A stretch of 64,000 nt of DNA from NCBI GenBank assembly GCA_021229015.1, contig CM037781.1:68842173-68906172 (forward strand), read 5' to 3'. Under the pieces are notes generated by a model. That model searched no databases, was not told where the DNA came from, and saw nothing but the letters and a program-made list of their open reading frames with translations. The DNA comes from Solen grandis. Its lineage: Eukaryota; Mollusca; Bivalvia; Adapedonta; Solenidae. This document shows, piece by piece, positions 11,853-22,819 of this stretch. The position numbers and the translations under genes were made by a program. The first letter of the stretch is position 1; each line of letters starts with the position of its first letter.

Positions 11853-12620
11853 AACCCTGGTTTAGATTAGTGTTCTCAATAGTATTACTGTCTGAATCGG
11901 AGTTTGAATCAGATCTGGTATCTACCTCCACAGGCTTGGTCCTGGTTTTATTAGTCTGAGTCTTTTGACTTGTGACTATATCAGATTGAGGTAGGTCCAT
12001 ATGGGCAATGCGCTAAACTGCAAGAGCATATTTCTGTGGAGTTTGCGCCGTGGACCTAACCCATCCTCTCTCTGAACCTCAAACACAGGAAGGTCAGGAT
12101 TTGGTTTTTGCAAAACACAATATAGGGTCTCCTGCCATCTGTCTTTCAGTTTGTGTTTTCCTTTGTGCCCAACTGACCTCACCAAAACCCGATCACCCAC
12201 TTCCAGCTTTGATGCAGTGACTTTTTGGTCATATAGAACTTTGTTCTTTGCTGCATTTCTGTCAGCCTCCTCAGCAGCTTTTTCGTAAGCGTACTTAAGA
12301 CGCTGCCTAAGTCTGCTGACATATGTGGGTTTGTTTGGACTGTCATCTTTGGGACCTGTGCCCAAAGATGCATCAATGGCAAGCCTGGGATGCCACCCAA
12401 ACATCAAAAAATGTGGTGAATACCCAGTCGAATCACTCCTAGTTGAATTGTACGCCTGGACTAGAGGTCCAACACATGACTTCCAGTCATGTTTCTGGTT
12501 TATATCCAGGGTTCCTAGCATCTTGAGCAAGCTCTGATTCATTCGCTCACAGGATCCATTTCCGATCGGATGGTAGGGAGTGGTTCGAGACTTTGTAGTG
12601 CCGGCAATTCTTTGGCACAA
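11853..12620 (-). pseudogene. Ty3/Gypsy retrotransposon integrase fragment
   Basis: The minus-strand frame 12620-11976 (about 214 residues) matches the end of a Gypsy-type integrase. First comes the end of the catalytic core, with TTPYHPIGNG and a CERMN segment. A GPF/Y-like C-terminal module follows, with GDRVLVRS and RRKLHRNMLL. Protease, reverse transcriptase, RNase H, the N-terminal zinc module and LTRs are absent. A stop near 11976 is followed in another frame by an acidic, Ser/Asp-rich tail, suggesting a frameshift near 12000. The fragment is truncated at both ends inside the tandem repeat. At its start the repeat and the integrase share about ten bases (ttggcacaa), consistent with a microhomology junction. 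No autonomous activity is possible from this piece. Confidence 0.88.
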
Positions 12621-13230
12621 ATGGTCACCTCATGATTGTCTACCATAATTGCTGAAATAAAGCTGATCCCTTGAGAAATGAGGCCAGGTGGTCAGTTAGT
12701 TTCCTTAATATATACTCTTTATAGAAAATTCCAAATTTCTTCTTTTGTGAAGCCAATAGTTAGAATTTAATTTCATTTGGCACAAATGGTCACCTCATTA
12801 CTGTCTATCATAATTGCTAAAATAAAGTCGATCCTTTGAAAAATGAGGCTCCTATGGAGTCCGCAAGTTTTCTTATATATACTAACTCAATATAGAAGAT
12901 TTCAAAAATCCTCTTCTATATAACCACTGGGAAGAGTTAAATTTCTTTTGGCCGAAATGGTCACCTCAGGCTCGAGATCACGACTGTCTATCATAACTGC
13001 TAGAATAAAGTTGATCCCTTGAAAAATGAGTCAATGCATATCTAAAGGGGGTGAGGTCGTCTAGTTTCCTTATAGAATCTATGTATGTACTTCTCTTCCG
13101 GAACTAATGTTCAGAATTAATTCTTGTTTGCACCAATGATTACCTAAAGCTAGGTATCATACCATAATTGCGTAAGCATTTTTTGATCCCTTGAAAACTG
13201 AGGCCTCCAAGTGATTGACTAATCTAAGAA

Positions 13231-14036
13231 TTCTTTGTATCTGAAACTTGAATCTGATTGCTGCTTGAAGAAACTAGGTATAATCCTTTTAAATAAGCTG
13301 ATGTACTCTGTTGAGCGATCTAGGGCCATATATATGGCCCTCTCGTATTATAATTGTATATAGGGCATATATAGACATATTATTGTGTCAAGTATAGGCT
13401 ATATAACGTTAGTGGGGCTAAGTGTAGGCTATACGTATAGCTCCTTCGTGATTAAAAAAACAAAAACAATAACACTTTTTGGCAGCCATAATGTATGCAG
13501 ATAAGAACAATATTGATTAGATCTAATTTCTGTTTTTAATCACCATTGCTTTTATTTTTCAGTCTATCTTACTGTTCAAAATCTATATAATCAGGTTTTC
13601 TGTATATACAGTATTCATTTTTATCAATTATTTTTCTTAACTGTGGGTTTATTTTTGTGATATCGGTATGTCCATTTTTTGAAATACGTCTATTTGATCT
13701 AAAATTGTGAATTTTGAACAATGGTATACATGTATTCAAGAATATTGAGATTTTTGAAGCACAAACAAGGAAATTATAAGTAGATCTAGATCTAAATAAG
13801 ATTTCTGTACCCTTTCTTTTGTCTTTCAAAATGGCCCCATAGAGTAAGAATATCTACTGATCATGAATCAATGATAGATTGGCCATCCATTCGTTAAAAT
13901 TATGTCTTAAGCGTTAAATTAATCGATAGATATTTTTCCCCGTCAATTTCCCTTTTTCAGTCTCATATGCGGCCCATTGTGTATTCCATTGTCGGCGTAG
14001 TTATTCGGATTTCCGCGGGAATTCTGTTTATGAATT
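13231..14036. other. spacer upstream of the zinc-finger gene
   Basis: AT-rich. An 86-residue minus-strand frame at 13569-13829 has no domain I recognise. It lies divergently from the proposed promoter but lacks other support. Confidence 0.4.
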
Positions 14037-14075
14037 CTGATTGGACAATCGCAGTACCGGAAGTTGAAGGGAGGT
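14037..14075 (+). promoter_or_regulatory. proposed TATA-less promoter (CCAAT + ETS)
   Basis: An inverted CCAAT box, attgg (14040-14044), lies 11 bases before accggaagt (14056-14064), a full-consensus ETS/GABP site. The surrounding 13970-14100 is richer in CpG than its neighbourhood. It precedes a splice donor at 14210. Linking it to the zinc-finger gene 7.5 kb downstream is inference. Confidence 0.5.
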
Positions 14076-14209
14076 AACTTATTTTCGCGACAAAGGAAAG
14101 CTGGTACAGGTGTGAAACGATAAAAGCCTCATATTTTATGTAACTAGTAATTTGAAGAATTGATCACCATGTCTTACAATACGAAACGGAACATTAGTTT
14201 ATAATCAAG
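14076..14209 (+). other. proposed 5' UTR exon 1 of the zinc-finger gene
   Basis: The segment ends in aatcaag followed by a strong donor, gtatgt (14210). It contains a short upstream frame, atgtcttacaat to taa, of 11 codons. The start is not defined by the sequence. The next exon in the model is 21691-21763. No transcript evidence is available here. Confidence 0.4.
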
Positions 14210-15242
14210 GTATGTTTAAAATTTTGTGATAAATCATTTAATCAAACAGTCAATAAATTGAAATTAATTTTGTGTTTACAATCCCGCCGCTGCACGCGCC
14301 TGTGTTCTTTATCGAAATGGACGTGATGGGTCTTCCAGTTTGTTTCTCCTGTAAATCTGAATGATATTTTGATATGCTGCAGAGTCTGCATAGATGCATT
14401 TTATTAAATATTCTTTCGGAAGGCATTTTATGCATGCATTCTTCTCGCGTGTATTCGGGGTTGGAAACAAAGCTGTTAGACTGGTTGAGTCTCGTTGTTC
14501 AAGTTGAGAGTGTCTTTTTATTTTTTTGTTAAGTTGAATCTTACAGGATTGTTACCCGTAATCTCAATTGTTTCATTGTTAACTCAGTACATTTCGAATG
14601 AATCGTTTGACCTTTTGGTCCAGTAATTTTACAGTACAGAAATTGAGCAGCTTTTTTATGTGACTATTGTTCATTCATTTTATTATGTTCAAAATTATCC
14701 ACAAATTGACATGACCCTATCTCAGTTAGCCCAGTTAATATAGCACCTACCCTGTGTCCAGGATATTGCATATATTTGATATCTTTCTGCCCAGTGACCT
14801 AACAGTTACAGAAAATCATGGTCATATGTTCAGCATATAATGATACTTTCAGGACTGCATGGCCAAGTTTCAGGACTGGGTGTTATATTCTCATCTCTTG
14901 ATGTGATATCACAGTGAAGTAGTGCTATATATTTGTCTCATTTTGTTCTAATTGAGATGCTGCTGCCGGGACTTGTGTATTTGTTTTTGTAACTCAAACT
15001 CAGGACCCACTGTATGCAAATTGGACACACTACCATGTCCCCACAAAAGCTAGCTCTGTTTGATTTGTAGACGAAATTGGATTTTTTCAAATGTATGACT
15101 AGACGAAATGGGATTTTGATATGTAGACAAAATGGATGTTGACGAAATGGGTCTCGCCCCCATTTTATACCTCTTCTACATACACATTACATTGCTTATC
15201 GGCACCAGTCATAACATTTAAACATATATATGTAACACTATG
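14210..15242 (+). other. intron 1, 5' part
   Basis: No coding sequence seen. At 15050-15160 a diverged short repeat (gtagacgaaatgggattttga) recurs at 18005-18115, on the other side of the hAT element, in direct orientation. Confidence 0.4.
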
Positions 15243-17911
15243 CAGGGCTTTCCCCAGGCCCATATCGCTAGTCGCATGCGACGAGCCTTCACTTCAGCTA
15301 GCCTATTTGCGACACGCTTTAATCTTGCCGACAAGCCTTATATCCAGCAGCGACGATCCTTCCTAATTAGTGCGAAATACACACACAACTTCCAGCTGCG
15401 ACGACCCTTCCTAAATCCGTGTGAAATACACACACACAGCTCCCTTTGCAAGCCTCCTGTCAATTACACAGCGCGTGCCTTACCATACACAAACTGCTTA
15501 CGTCACTTAATTACGCGCGTCGCGTGCCATCAGTTGACACCTATCGGATACCGAAATTGAAGTCCCCTGACCAGGTGAGACAAACTGGAGTAAAATTCAT
15601 AAGAATTCATTGTGTTATTGTCAGTTTTTGAAATTATTAAACAAACAAGTAGTTAGTAGTAATTAATTTGATCTTAATATAAGCTGATTGCAATGAAACG
15701 TTATTAATCATCTCTGTACATCCTAATGCGAAAATGTCGAAAAGGAAGGCGTCGGAAAGGTCAATCTTTGACTTTTTTTCGAAGAAACCTAGACTAGAGA
15801 TATCAGGAATCTCTTCCGAGACAGGCGATACTGACGAAGAAGTTTCGGCACCGGCACCATTACCGAAAGGGCAACGTAAGACGGGGATTGACAAGAAATG
15901 GAAATCAGAATTTCCTTGGCTCACTGAAAATTCCAATGGTAAGTTTCTCGCATTGCCTGTCTTTTACTTGCTATAACTTCATCCCGTATTTCTTTTTATT
16001 ATTATTATTAGATCTTCTTAGGTAAATATAAAAAAAATAGCAGTTCCTGTAGATCTACTTCTATATATGAACAAATAAAAAAAAAATGGAACAAAGTTCA
16101 TGGACTAGATCAACTGGAAGATCACTATATAGGTCTATTAAATTTTAATTATTTTTAAAAATAATTAAAATGTAGATCTAGATGAAATAAAAAACCAATG
16201 TTCAAAATGTTTAATACTTTCTGAAAGTGATAGTCTATGTAAAATGGTGATATATCCAGAGTTTTTTTTTTCAACTGTTTCTGTCTTTGATTTTCATAAT
16301 GTATTAATTAATTAATCTCGTACGAGAGGTCGTGGGTTCAAATCCAATTGGAGGCCAACTTTTTTTTTTAATCATTTTAATTTTTATCTATTTTATACAT
16401 CCTTAACTATATATATTCTTGTTCCACATGATGAGAAAGATTAATGGTATTTTTTAGTAAGCACATTTAATACTTAGAGCTTCTTATGAATGATTAATTA
16501 TGCTTATCCCCAAGGGCCACCCTATTATTAACTATTTGACAATGTTTCAGATGCTGGCTGACATCTGACTGTTTCAGAGTTTGTCCTAGTAAAGAACACC
16601 ATCACAAGCCAGCAGAACCTGTGTAACCGTTCTGCTTCCAGGATCATGGAAGAAGTTGCTGGACCCTTGGCACTGAGCTGTCCAAACCTGGCCAAGCTGT
16701 CAGCAATTGGCTTGCTGATTCCAGCATCAATTGCAGGTATGCATTGCAAATCAGTGTGAAAAAATACTAAACAAAATTTTCATGAATGCCAGATAAGTAA
16801 AAACAAATTTCAGAAATTATTAAAGATGCCATTATAAGCATGTTAAACCAGTCTTAGAAGAGATTATTAATCCCTAATGAATAGTTATAACAATATAAGA
16901 TCAAGTAAAATGCCAGATCCTTATAAAATCTTTATTTTCTTCAGATTGTGAAAGGGGGTTCTCAGCCCTGAAGAGAATCAAGACTGACCGAAGAAACAGC
17001 CTGACGACTGAGAACCTCCAGTCACTTCTGATGATCTCTCTGGAGGGACCTCCAACTCTGGCTTTTCCATATGAACAGGCAGTTTCTCTGTGGAATTAAT
17101 GTATTTTAAGATGATATATGTAATGAAACAAATATTTAAGTAAATTTATATGCATATTTGAATACATTTTTATAGAAGAAATTTTACTCTGCTCTCTAAG
17201 GTTTAAGGCATATGCATAGATCATCATTCTTTCATCTTTTTTTGGGGGATAAATATGTTTTTCAAGTTAATCTTTTAACTGCACTGTATACATGAACATT
17301 TTGTTAAAGAGTTAAATAAGGAAAAAAATATTCTCTTGATGCTATTGAGTTTTTATGAAACAAATTAAAAAAAATTTTTATATTGTGTATAAATATATTG
17401 TTTATTGTATTAAAAATGTTTGTAATGAAACAAATGAAAATGCTTGTAATGAAACTTAAAAATATTTGAAATATAAATATATGCATATTTTTATAGAAAT
17501 TTTATATGCATAGATCATCATTCTTTCATCTTTTTGGGGGGATAAATTTGTTTTTCAAGTAAATCAAACTGATTACATGAACATTTTGTTAACATTTTCT
17601 CTTGATGCTGTTTTTTATGAAACAGAAAAAAAAATGTTTTGCTTTCTGGAATGAAAAAATGTTTTCAAAAACAAAGTTTCAAAGTTTATGTATATATTGT
17701 ATATATATATATTGATTGTTATATTGATATTTTCCATTAATATATTCATTAAAAACAAATATTAGTACATTAAAACGCTAAAATATTTAACCTTTTTTTG
17801 TCTCTTGTTTAATTTTTTTCCGCTGCGCGAGCACGGGAGGGGACACCCCTCCCATACCCACCCCACCGCACATTTGCAACATGCCTTCTGAAAATCCTGG
17901 GGAAAGCCCTG
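15243..17911 (+). mobile_element. complete small hAT-type DNA transposon
   Basis: Perfect 16 bp terminal inverted repeats, cagggctttccccagg (15243-15258) and cctggggaaagccctg (17896-17911), are each directly abutted by ctatg (15238-15242 and 17912-17916), a 5 bp target duplication. The 5' subterminal part has a partial internal duplication with ccagc(a/t)gcgacgaycctt (about 15345-15430). The element carries one three-exon gene, 15734-17099. It sits in sense orientation in intron 1 of the zinc-finger gene. Its length (2.67 kb) and the lack of a catalytic core suggest an internally deleted derivative. Confidence 0.85.
15734..17099 (+). CDS. core-less hAT transposase-derived protein, three exons, 172 aa
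   Basis: Exon 1 is 15734-15938 (donor gtaagt), exon 2 is 16578-16736 (acceptor tgtttcag, donor gtatgc) and exon 3 is 16945-17099 (acceptor ttcttcag, stop taa). Both junctions are phase 1, so the frame is open throughout. Exon 1 (68 residues) is basic. It contains ERSIFDFFSKK, which resembles a PCNA-binding PIP box with Glu for Gln, then an acidic stretch. Exon 2 (PNLAKLSAIGLLIPASIA) and exon 3 (DCERGFSALKRIKTDRRN) together form the hAT C-terminal dimerisation region. The BED-type finger and RNase H-like catalytic core of full transposases (usually 600 or more residues) are missing. It could act, if expressed, as a dimer partner or repressor of related transposases. That is inference, by analogy with shortened P-element repressors. 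Confidence 0.75.
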
Positions 17912-17916
17912 CTATG

Positions 17917-19237
17917 ACAATTAAAGGTTAATAAGTAACTTATATCAAATATTCCTTAGTATTTCTTGAACTTATGATCATTATAAGTATTTCATAGCAT
18001 GTGTATGGTTTGTAGACAAATTTTGATTTGTAGACAATATGGGATTTTTTGAAATTTATGACTGTAGACAAAATGGGATTTTGATTAGTAGACTAGGAAA
18101 TGGGATGTCCCCATATGTACAACCAGTATAGTTTGATATATGGAGGTATTTTTTGATACACAACGATTTTTAATATTTCTGTATGGCAATGTGTATACAC
18201 ACTGCATCTAGTAATATCAAAAGGCATTTGAGCTTACCATATGACTGACCAATCAAAGACCTATAAACAAAGATTTATAAACCAACCAGCGAATTTTTTA
18301 GAATTTGCTTGTGACATTGTTTCAAAATACCATTCTGTGAAATTCAATGAATCATCCAAGACAGATAAATATATATGTGTCTTCAACTTGAGAATATTAT
18401 CCTCATATGGTTTTATATTTTTATGACATAAATTTTATTAACTGTCATTAATTTTGATTGATGTTTATGTGACTCTAATCCTTTCAAATAAATTATGGTG
18501 AATTAATTATGATTAAACTGTAAAAGGGTTACTGGAGACAAAGGGCCTTTCTGAATATCTGATTTTACATCAGTTCTATACAGTATATCAAAGACTCTTT
18601 CCCTTTGACAGTAAGAGACTAAAATAAACAGATTTTGACAAGTTTTTGATATCTCTGGGCTAATACTTTATCTGTCATGGCTGGAGCTGTTGAAGGCGTC
18701 TGATAATGTCCGTCTGATAATGTCGACACTTTTATGGCCCAATAGTCTATACACCATCCCGCCCCTCTGTATGACATAATACACTATCTAGATATGTCAT
18801 TAGTATAATGACTTGTGTACACACACACTGCGACCAGGAGTCAGGATAGTCAAAGAACACTTAGGGAATTTGTGTGCCCCAGGGGCTAAGTGATGCAGAA
18901 TTATCAGTAAGGCTCAAGATAAGGGTACAGATAGGTTGGTAACCATATACATAGAATATACACATAAATCAGGCCTTTCCATTTTTTGGGGGTGGGGAGA
19001 GACTTACTTTTAACAGTTAAAAACTAATCAGTATAAGGTTGTGAGGTCACTGGCCAACTAATTACTGTCATTTATAAAATTGATTATAAATACATATATT
19101 AGAGAAAATATTTGTGCCCTTGAAGAATATTATATTTCGATCATGCATTTAAAAAAAATCTTTTTTTTTTAAGGGATACAACATTACAAACAATTCATTT
19201 ATATGTCAAATAAAATTATCTTATATCAGTATGAATG
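17917..19237 (+). other. intron 1, middle part
   Basis: No coding sequence recognised. It contains the second copy of the gtagacaaaatgggatttt repeat (18005-18115) and a duplicated gtctgataatgtc near 18700-18725. Confidence 0.4.
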
Positions 19238-19625
19238 CAGGGCTTTTTTCAGGTATCCCACAGGGCCGAATAAAGGCCCCATTCCCAATGCTATTTAGGT
19301 ACACATGTTTTCCCAATCAAGAAAAAAAAATCCCAAAGCCAAGAAATATATTTTTTACAAATATTTTCCAAGTAAATCGCTGTCAAATCGGTTTTGTTTA
19401 CCATACATTAACAATTCTTGTAGGTAAAAGTCTACATTCATGATTGATTAAACTGAGGGTTCTTGATGAAAAAGTTTGTTTTTATGATGTTTTAAGTGAA
19501 CTATTATATGAATTTCAGTGTGTCAAATTTCATCAATTCGATTATTTTTTTTCCCAATTGGTCAATTTTACCGATTCCCTAATTTGGCAAGGGGCCTTAT
19601 TCCCAAAAAATCTGAAAAAGCACTG
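19238..19625. mobile_element. hAT-type MITE
   Basis: The left end cagggcttttttcag matches the complement of the right end ctgaaaaagcactg. The duplicated bases gaatg directly abut both ends (19233-19237, 19626-19630). The CAGGGCTTT start and the 5 bp target match the larger hAT element at 15243-17911. Subterminal ggccccattcccaa recurs inverted. No real gene; a 107-residue frame inside is fortuitous. Confidence 0.75.
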
Positions 19626-21690
19626 GAATGTCATAAGGAATATGACTGGAAGTAAAAGACAAATTCCATGTTGCTGTTTTTTTTATTATTCACATTTAAA
19701 AAATATTTGCCAGATGTGTGGTATTCCTAAAATAACTAACTTAAAGATTGCCAGGTATGTAGTTTGATAGCAATATTTTTTATGCAATTTGAGATTTTAT
19801 ACAGGAAGTTTGCCAGTTATTAGTGCAAGTGATTACTTGATGAGATTACAAAGACAGGTGTTAAGAAGCAACTGGATGTGGAATGTCAGGTGTACAATAG
19901 ACTGTCCCCATTTCCATGCTGGCCCCAAGCTTCCTGTCTGTGTATCAGACCTCTGTGTATATAGGGGACAAAAGGGGCTATAGGTCTGTTATGTGTATGT
20001 GGAAGATTAGGGGACAAAGGACTATCCATGTAGATAAACATCTGTCCAGGGTTCCAGGTTACATGTTGTTCTGTGTTGTGTATACAGACACTTGTATATC
20101 TGTGTGTGTGACTATAGTAAGGATTACAGCACCTTGTTAAAATGATGAAATCAAAGGTTTGTATGGAAGTGTCAATTGGACATTTAAGTTGTGGGACAGA
20201 TTTACGCCAGTTGTCATTGTAAGCTATAGGATATTAATAAATATTAAGGATGTTGTTCCTAAACTCATTATATTGTGATATACATATTAAAGGAATTGAT
20301 TTAAAGAAACAACAACAAAATATGTATGACAATACAGTAATGTCCTGTTCTGTATGCTACTAAGTTATAATTATTGTGAATAAAAGCAAAAAAAAAAAAG
20401 TTAAATTTTATTTTTCAATGATTGAATTACATGTTATATTGTTGACACATATTTTTTTAGTTTTCCAACGGAAGGCTGCTAAGTTTATTAGTATGAAACT
20501 GTGTTTCTTTATATCTATATTGAGAAATAGTAATTGTTATTAGATTATCATTATTATATATTATAATTAGATTGTTAAATTAGTTTTTTGTTTTTTTTTG
20601 GTGAAAAAATGTAGCAGTATTTCTGCTGAAATTGTTTGGAGAAAATGTGGTCTTTGGCAGAATACCTTGCAAATTTTCTGCAAAATGGTAGGGTGAATGG
20701 TTTAGTAAAGAGTAACACCCTTGAAATTAACTCAGCTGAGTAGGAAGGGCTTAAACCGTGCCTCAATAAAAATATACACTTTTGAACTGTGAATCAATTT
20801 AGGTTCTTTCTAACTTGTGAATGGGCCCGTTAATGGGTACAAGTTATAGAAGGAAGAAAATTACTGCTTATAAATGAAGATAGATAATGTATAATGCTCT
20901 GATCAGCATCCAAGGCAGAATATACAATCAGTTACACAGACACAGTGAGTGATGGCCCCATCTGTCCCCCTGAGGTCCCTTACAGAGCTGCCAGTCACTG
21001 GGGACCAGGTGTCTGGCCCCTTCAGATAACAGTTGGGGGTTGCAAGTCAGATCTGCCAGCAGATAAGAGGATATCTGACACTGACCGACATACTGTCTTC
21101 CCCATACACTGACCTCTCTCCTAGCTCTGAATGTGTATTCCTAAGAGAATTGGTCAAATGAATTTAAGTGCTTTGACAAGTGGACAGATTTTTTTTTTAT
21201 GGAAGAAAAAGTTAAATGGACTATAAAGTAGACAAAGGAAGGATTATGATAAATATTGGGATTTTGATTTGGTATGATCTAATGAATTTTCATTTATTTT
21301 AAAATGTTTTACAAGGTGTTAAATTAACTTTTTGTGTTAAAAATATAACAGAAATGGTTTGATAAATTAAGTGTCATTTGGATCATTTGATATTGTTTTA
21401 AATCATATAATCCATGACTTATATGATTGATTGAAACATTGGTTTCAAGACATTTTATTACAATTGATTTTATTATTCAAAATAAACATTTTATGTATTG
21501 GAGAAGGGGACAGAGTTTTTGTGTGGTGGTTAATTTTGAAGACTTTTATTTGACACTTTATCTCATCCATCTGAATCTCATTCTTATAAAGTAGTAACAA
21601 ACAAATGACAGTTGTAAGGACTGCATTCCTGTGTTGAAGATTTTATTTATATAATAACAAAATTTAACAGTACTGTTGTGTTTATTTCAG
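19626..21690 (+). other. intron 1, 3' part with two GC-richer islands
   Basis: No exon seen. Segments at about 19860-20060 and 20930-21130 are clearly less AT-rich than the rest of the intron. The second carries cagataaca and cagataagagg, both GATA-type sites. They could be intronic regulatory elements or old exons; the sequence does not decide. Confidence 0.35.
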
Positions 21691-21763
21691 GACATCCAAT
21701 GCTGAAGGCCTTAATACTCAGTCAGTTACAAGTTATGGAACAGTAGTGGGACCACCAATACAG
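21691..21763 (+). other. 5' UTR exon 2 of the zinc-finger gene, with uORF
   Basis: Bounded by acceptor tttatttcag (to 21690) and donor gtgaga (from 21764). It contains a 15-codon upstream ORF, atg at 21699 to tag at 21744-21746. In the frame of the main ATG the exon has a stop (taa), so the main start cannot lie further upstream in it. The acceptor of the coding exon is at 22811. Confidence 0.6.
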
Positions 21764-21873
21764 GTGAGAAACTTGCATTTATGATTATACATGCACTTTG
21801 TTGTTGTGCTTGAATTTGCTTACGTGCAACAGTATTTCCATGATAAATAATGTAATGACTTCCAGATTATAAT

Positions 21874-22278
21874 ATGTGAAAGAAGACCCATAGATGCACA
21901 GAAGTTAGTAACCGGGTAGAACCCAGTGTTTTCCTTAAAAAAATCAAGAGTAGAAGGCTGATTTTAAGGGGGTGGGGGTCATGGGGTCCTGTGTTTTCTT
22001 GGGATTTTTTTTTTTCATTTTCTTTGAATTATTCCCATTTTTTTATTTCTTTTTTTTTTACAATTTGACAAATTTTAGCCAGCCATGAAAGGCTTTAATG
22101 CGGTTAAATCTGCCACTATCTGTCTCTTAAGGAAAACCCTGAGAGCCACTTCCACAAGCAAGTTGGAAGGCTTCCTCAAATAAAAAAAACTCTTATTGAC
22201 CCAGCTGGGAATTGAACCTGCAGCAGTGAGGGGTTAAGTAATTGTAGGTCAGCAACTATAGAAGTACTGGTCCATGGT
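21874..22278 (-). mobile_element. old SINE split by a MITE
   Basis: Two pieces of the common SINE in reverse orientation, 21874-21923 (gaagaccc to gggtagaacc) and 22142-22278 (ccacttccacaagc, ggaaggcttcctca, gggaattgaacctgcag), are interrupted by a 218 bp insert. It is diverged from the other copies, and the tRNA head is degraded. Confidence 0.65.
21924..22141. mobile_element. MITE nested in SINE
   Basis: The left end cagtgttttccttaa matches the complement of the right end ttaaggaaaaccctg at 14 of 15 positions. The cag...ctg ends and the ttttcc block suggest a hAT-type non-autonomous element. A target duplication is only partly visible (gtagaacc, agagcc). Confidence 0.7.
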
Positions 22279-22487
22279 ATTAGCGTTAACCCTGTAATTT
22301 AATAGTGAAGAGAACAAGTATAAAATATCGGCATTCTAATAATTTGCAGTGTCATGTATGAAAAAAACAACAACATTGAAATATTATGAGGGTCATTTGA
22401 AATTTCCTTAATTGAAGTTAATACTATTCATAGTGCATAAATGTTTTAATTGATACAGTATTAGCATAATTATATGACATAATTAAT

Positions 22488-22729
22488 CAGGGCTTTTTTC
22501 CCCTTTTTAATCGGGGACTGTTTTACGATGCCTCCTATGTGAAAATTTATGCATTTTTTTTAAATTGCTTTGTTCACGAGACCAAAGTTCAGTTATTTTT
22601 AAAAGTAATTAATTAATAACCCAGGTTTTCTGTTCAAAAACTTGAGAAAATTGTGCTTTTACTCTTAAAAATAGGAACTTATTCTCTTAAGGCCACTTCC
22701 TCATTGACTTGTCAGTTGAAAAAGGCCTG
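22488..22729. mobile_element. probable hAT-type MITE, diverged
   Basis: Starts cagggcttttttcccc; ends gttgaaaaaggcctg, a diverged inverted match. It lies just before the coding exon. The target duplication is not clear. Confidence 0.45.
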
Positions 22730-22819
22730 ATATTATGTATGTAAAATTACGTAGGTGAAGGATTTCTTCATAGTTTCCTTATGCATTAAATCAATCACAT
22801 TGATTTTTCAGGACCAATA

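Larger units (their letters stand above)
10715..13230. mobile_element. composite repeat with ~162-179 bp tandem units
   Basis: The element opens with tagctcaccagagcacaacg, a start I recall as common in bivalve repeats. Six to eight diverged units follow, each with cttcttctctgaaacc, cagaatttaatttc, ttggcacaaatggtcacctc, ataattgctaaaataaag and cttgaaaaatgagg. Unit starts near 11231 and 11393, then 12742, 12912 and 13091, give spacings of 162-179 bp. Two SINEs and a Gypsy fragment are inserted. The structure resembles bivalve elements with internal tandem repeats such as the oyster pearl family; that comparison is from memory. Confidence 0.7.

Noticed and set aside
13569..13829. 86-residue minus-strand frame divergent from the proposed promoter
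   Set aside because: AT-driven composition, no domain, no splice support.
19444..19767. 107-residue plus-strand frame
   Set aside because: Mostly inside the MITE at 19238-19625; no domain.
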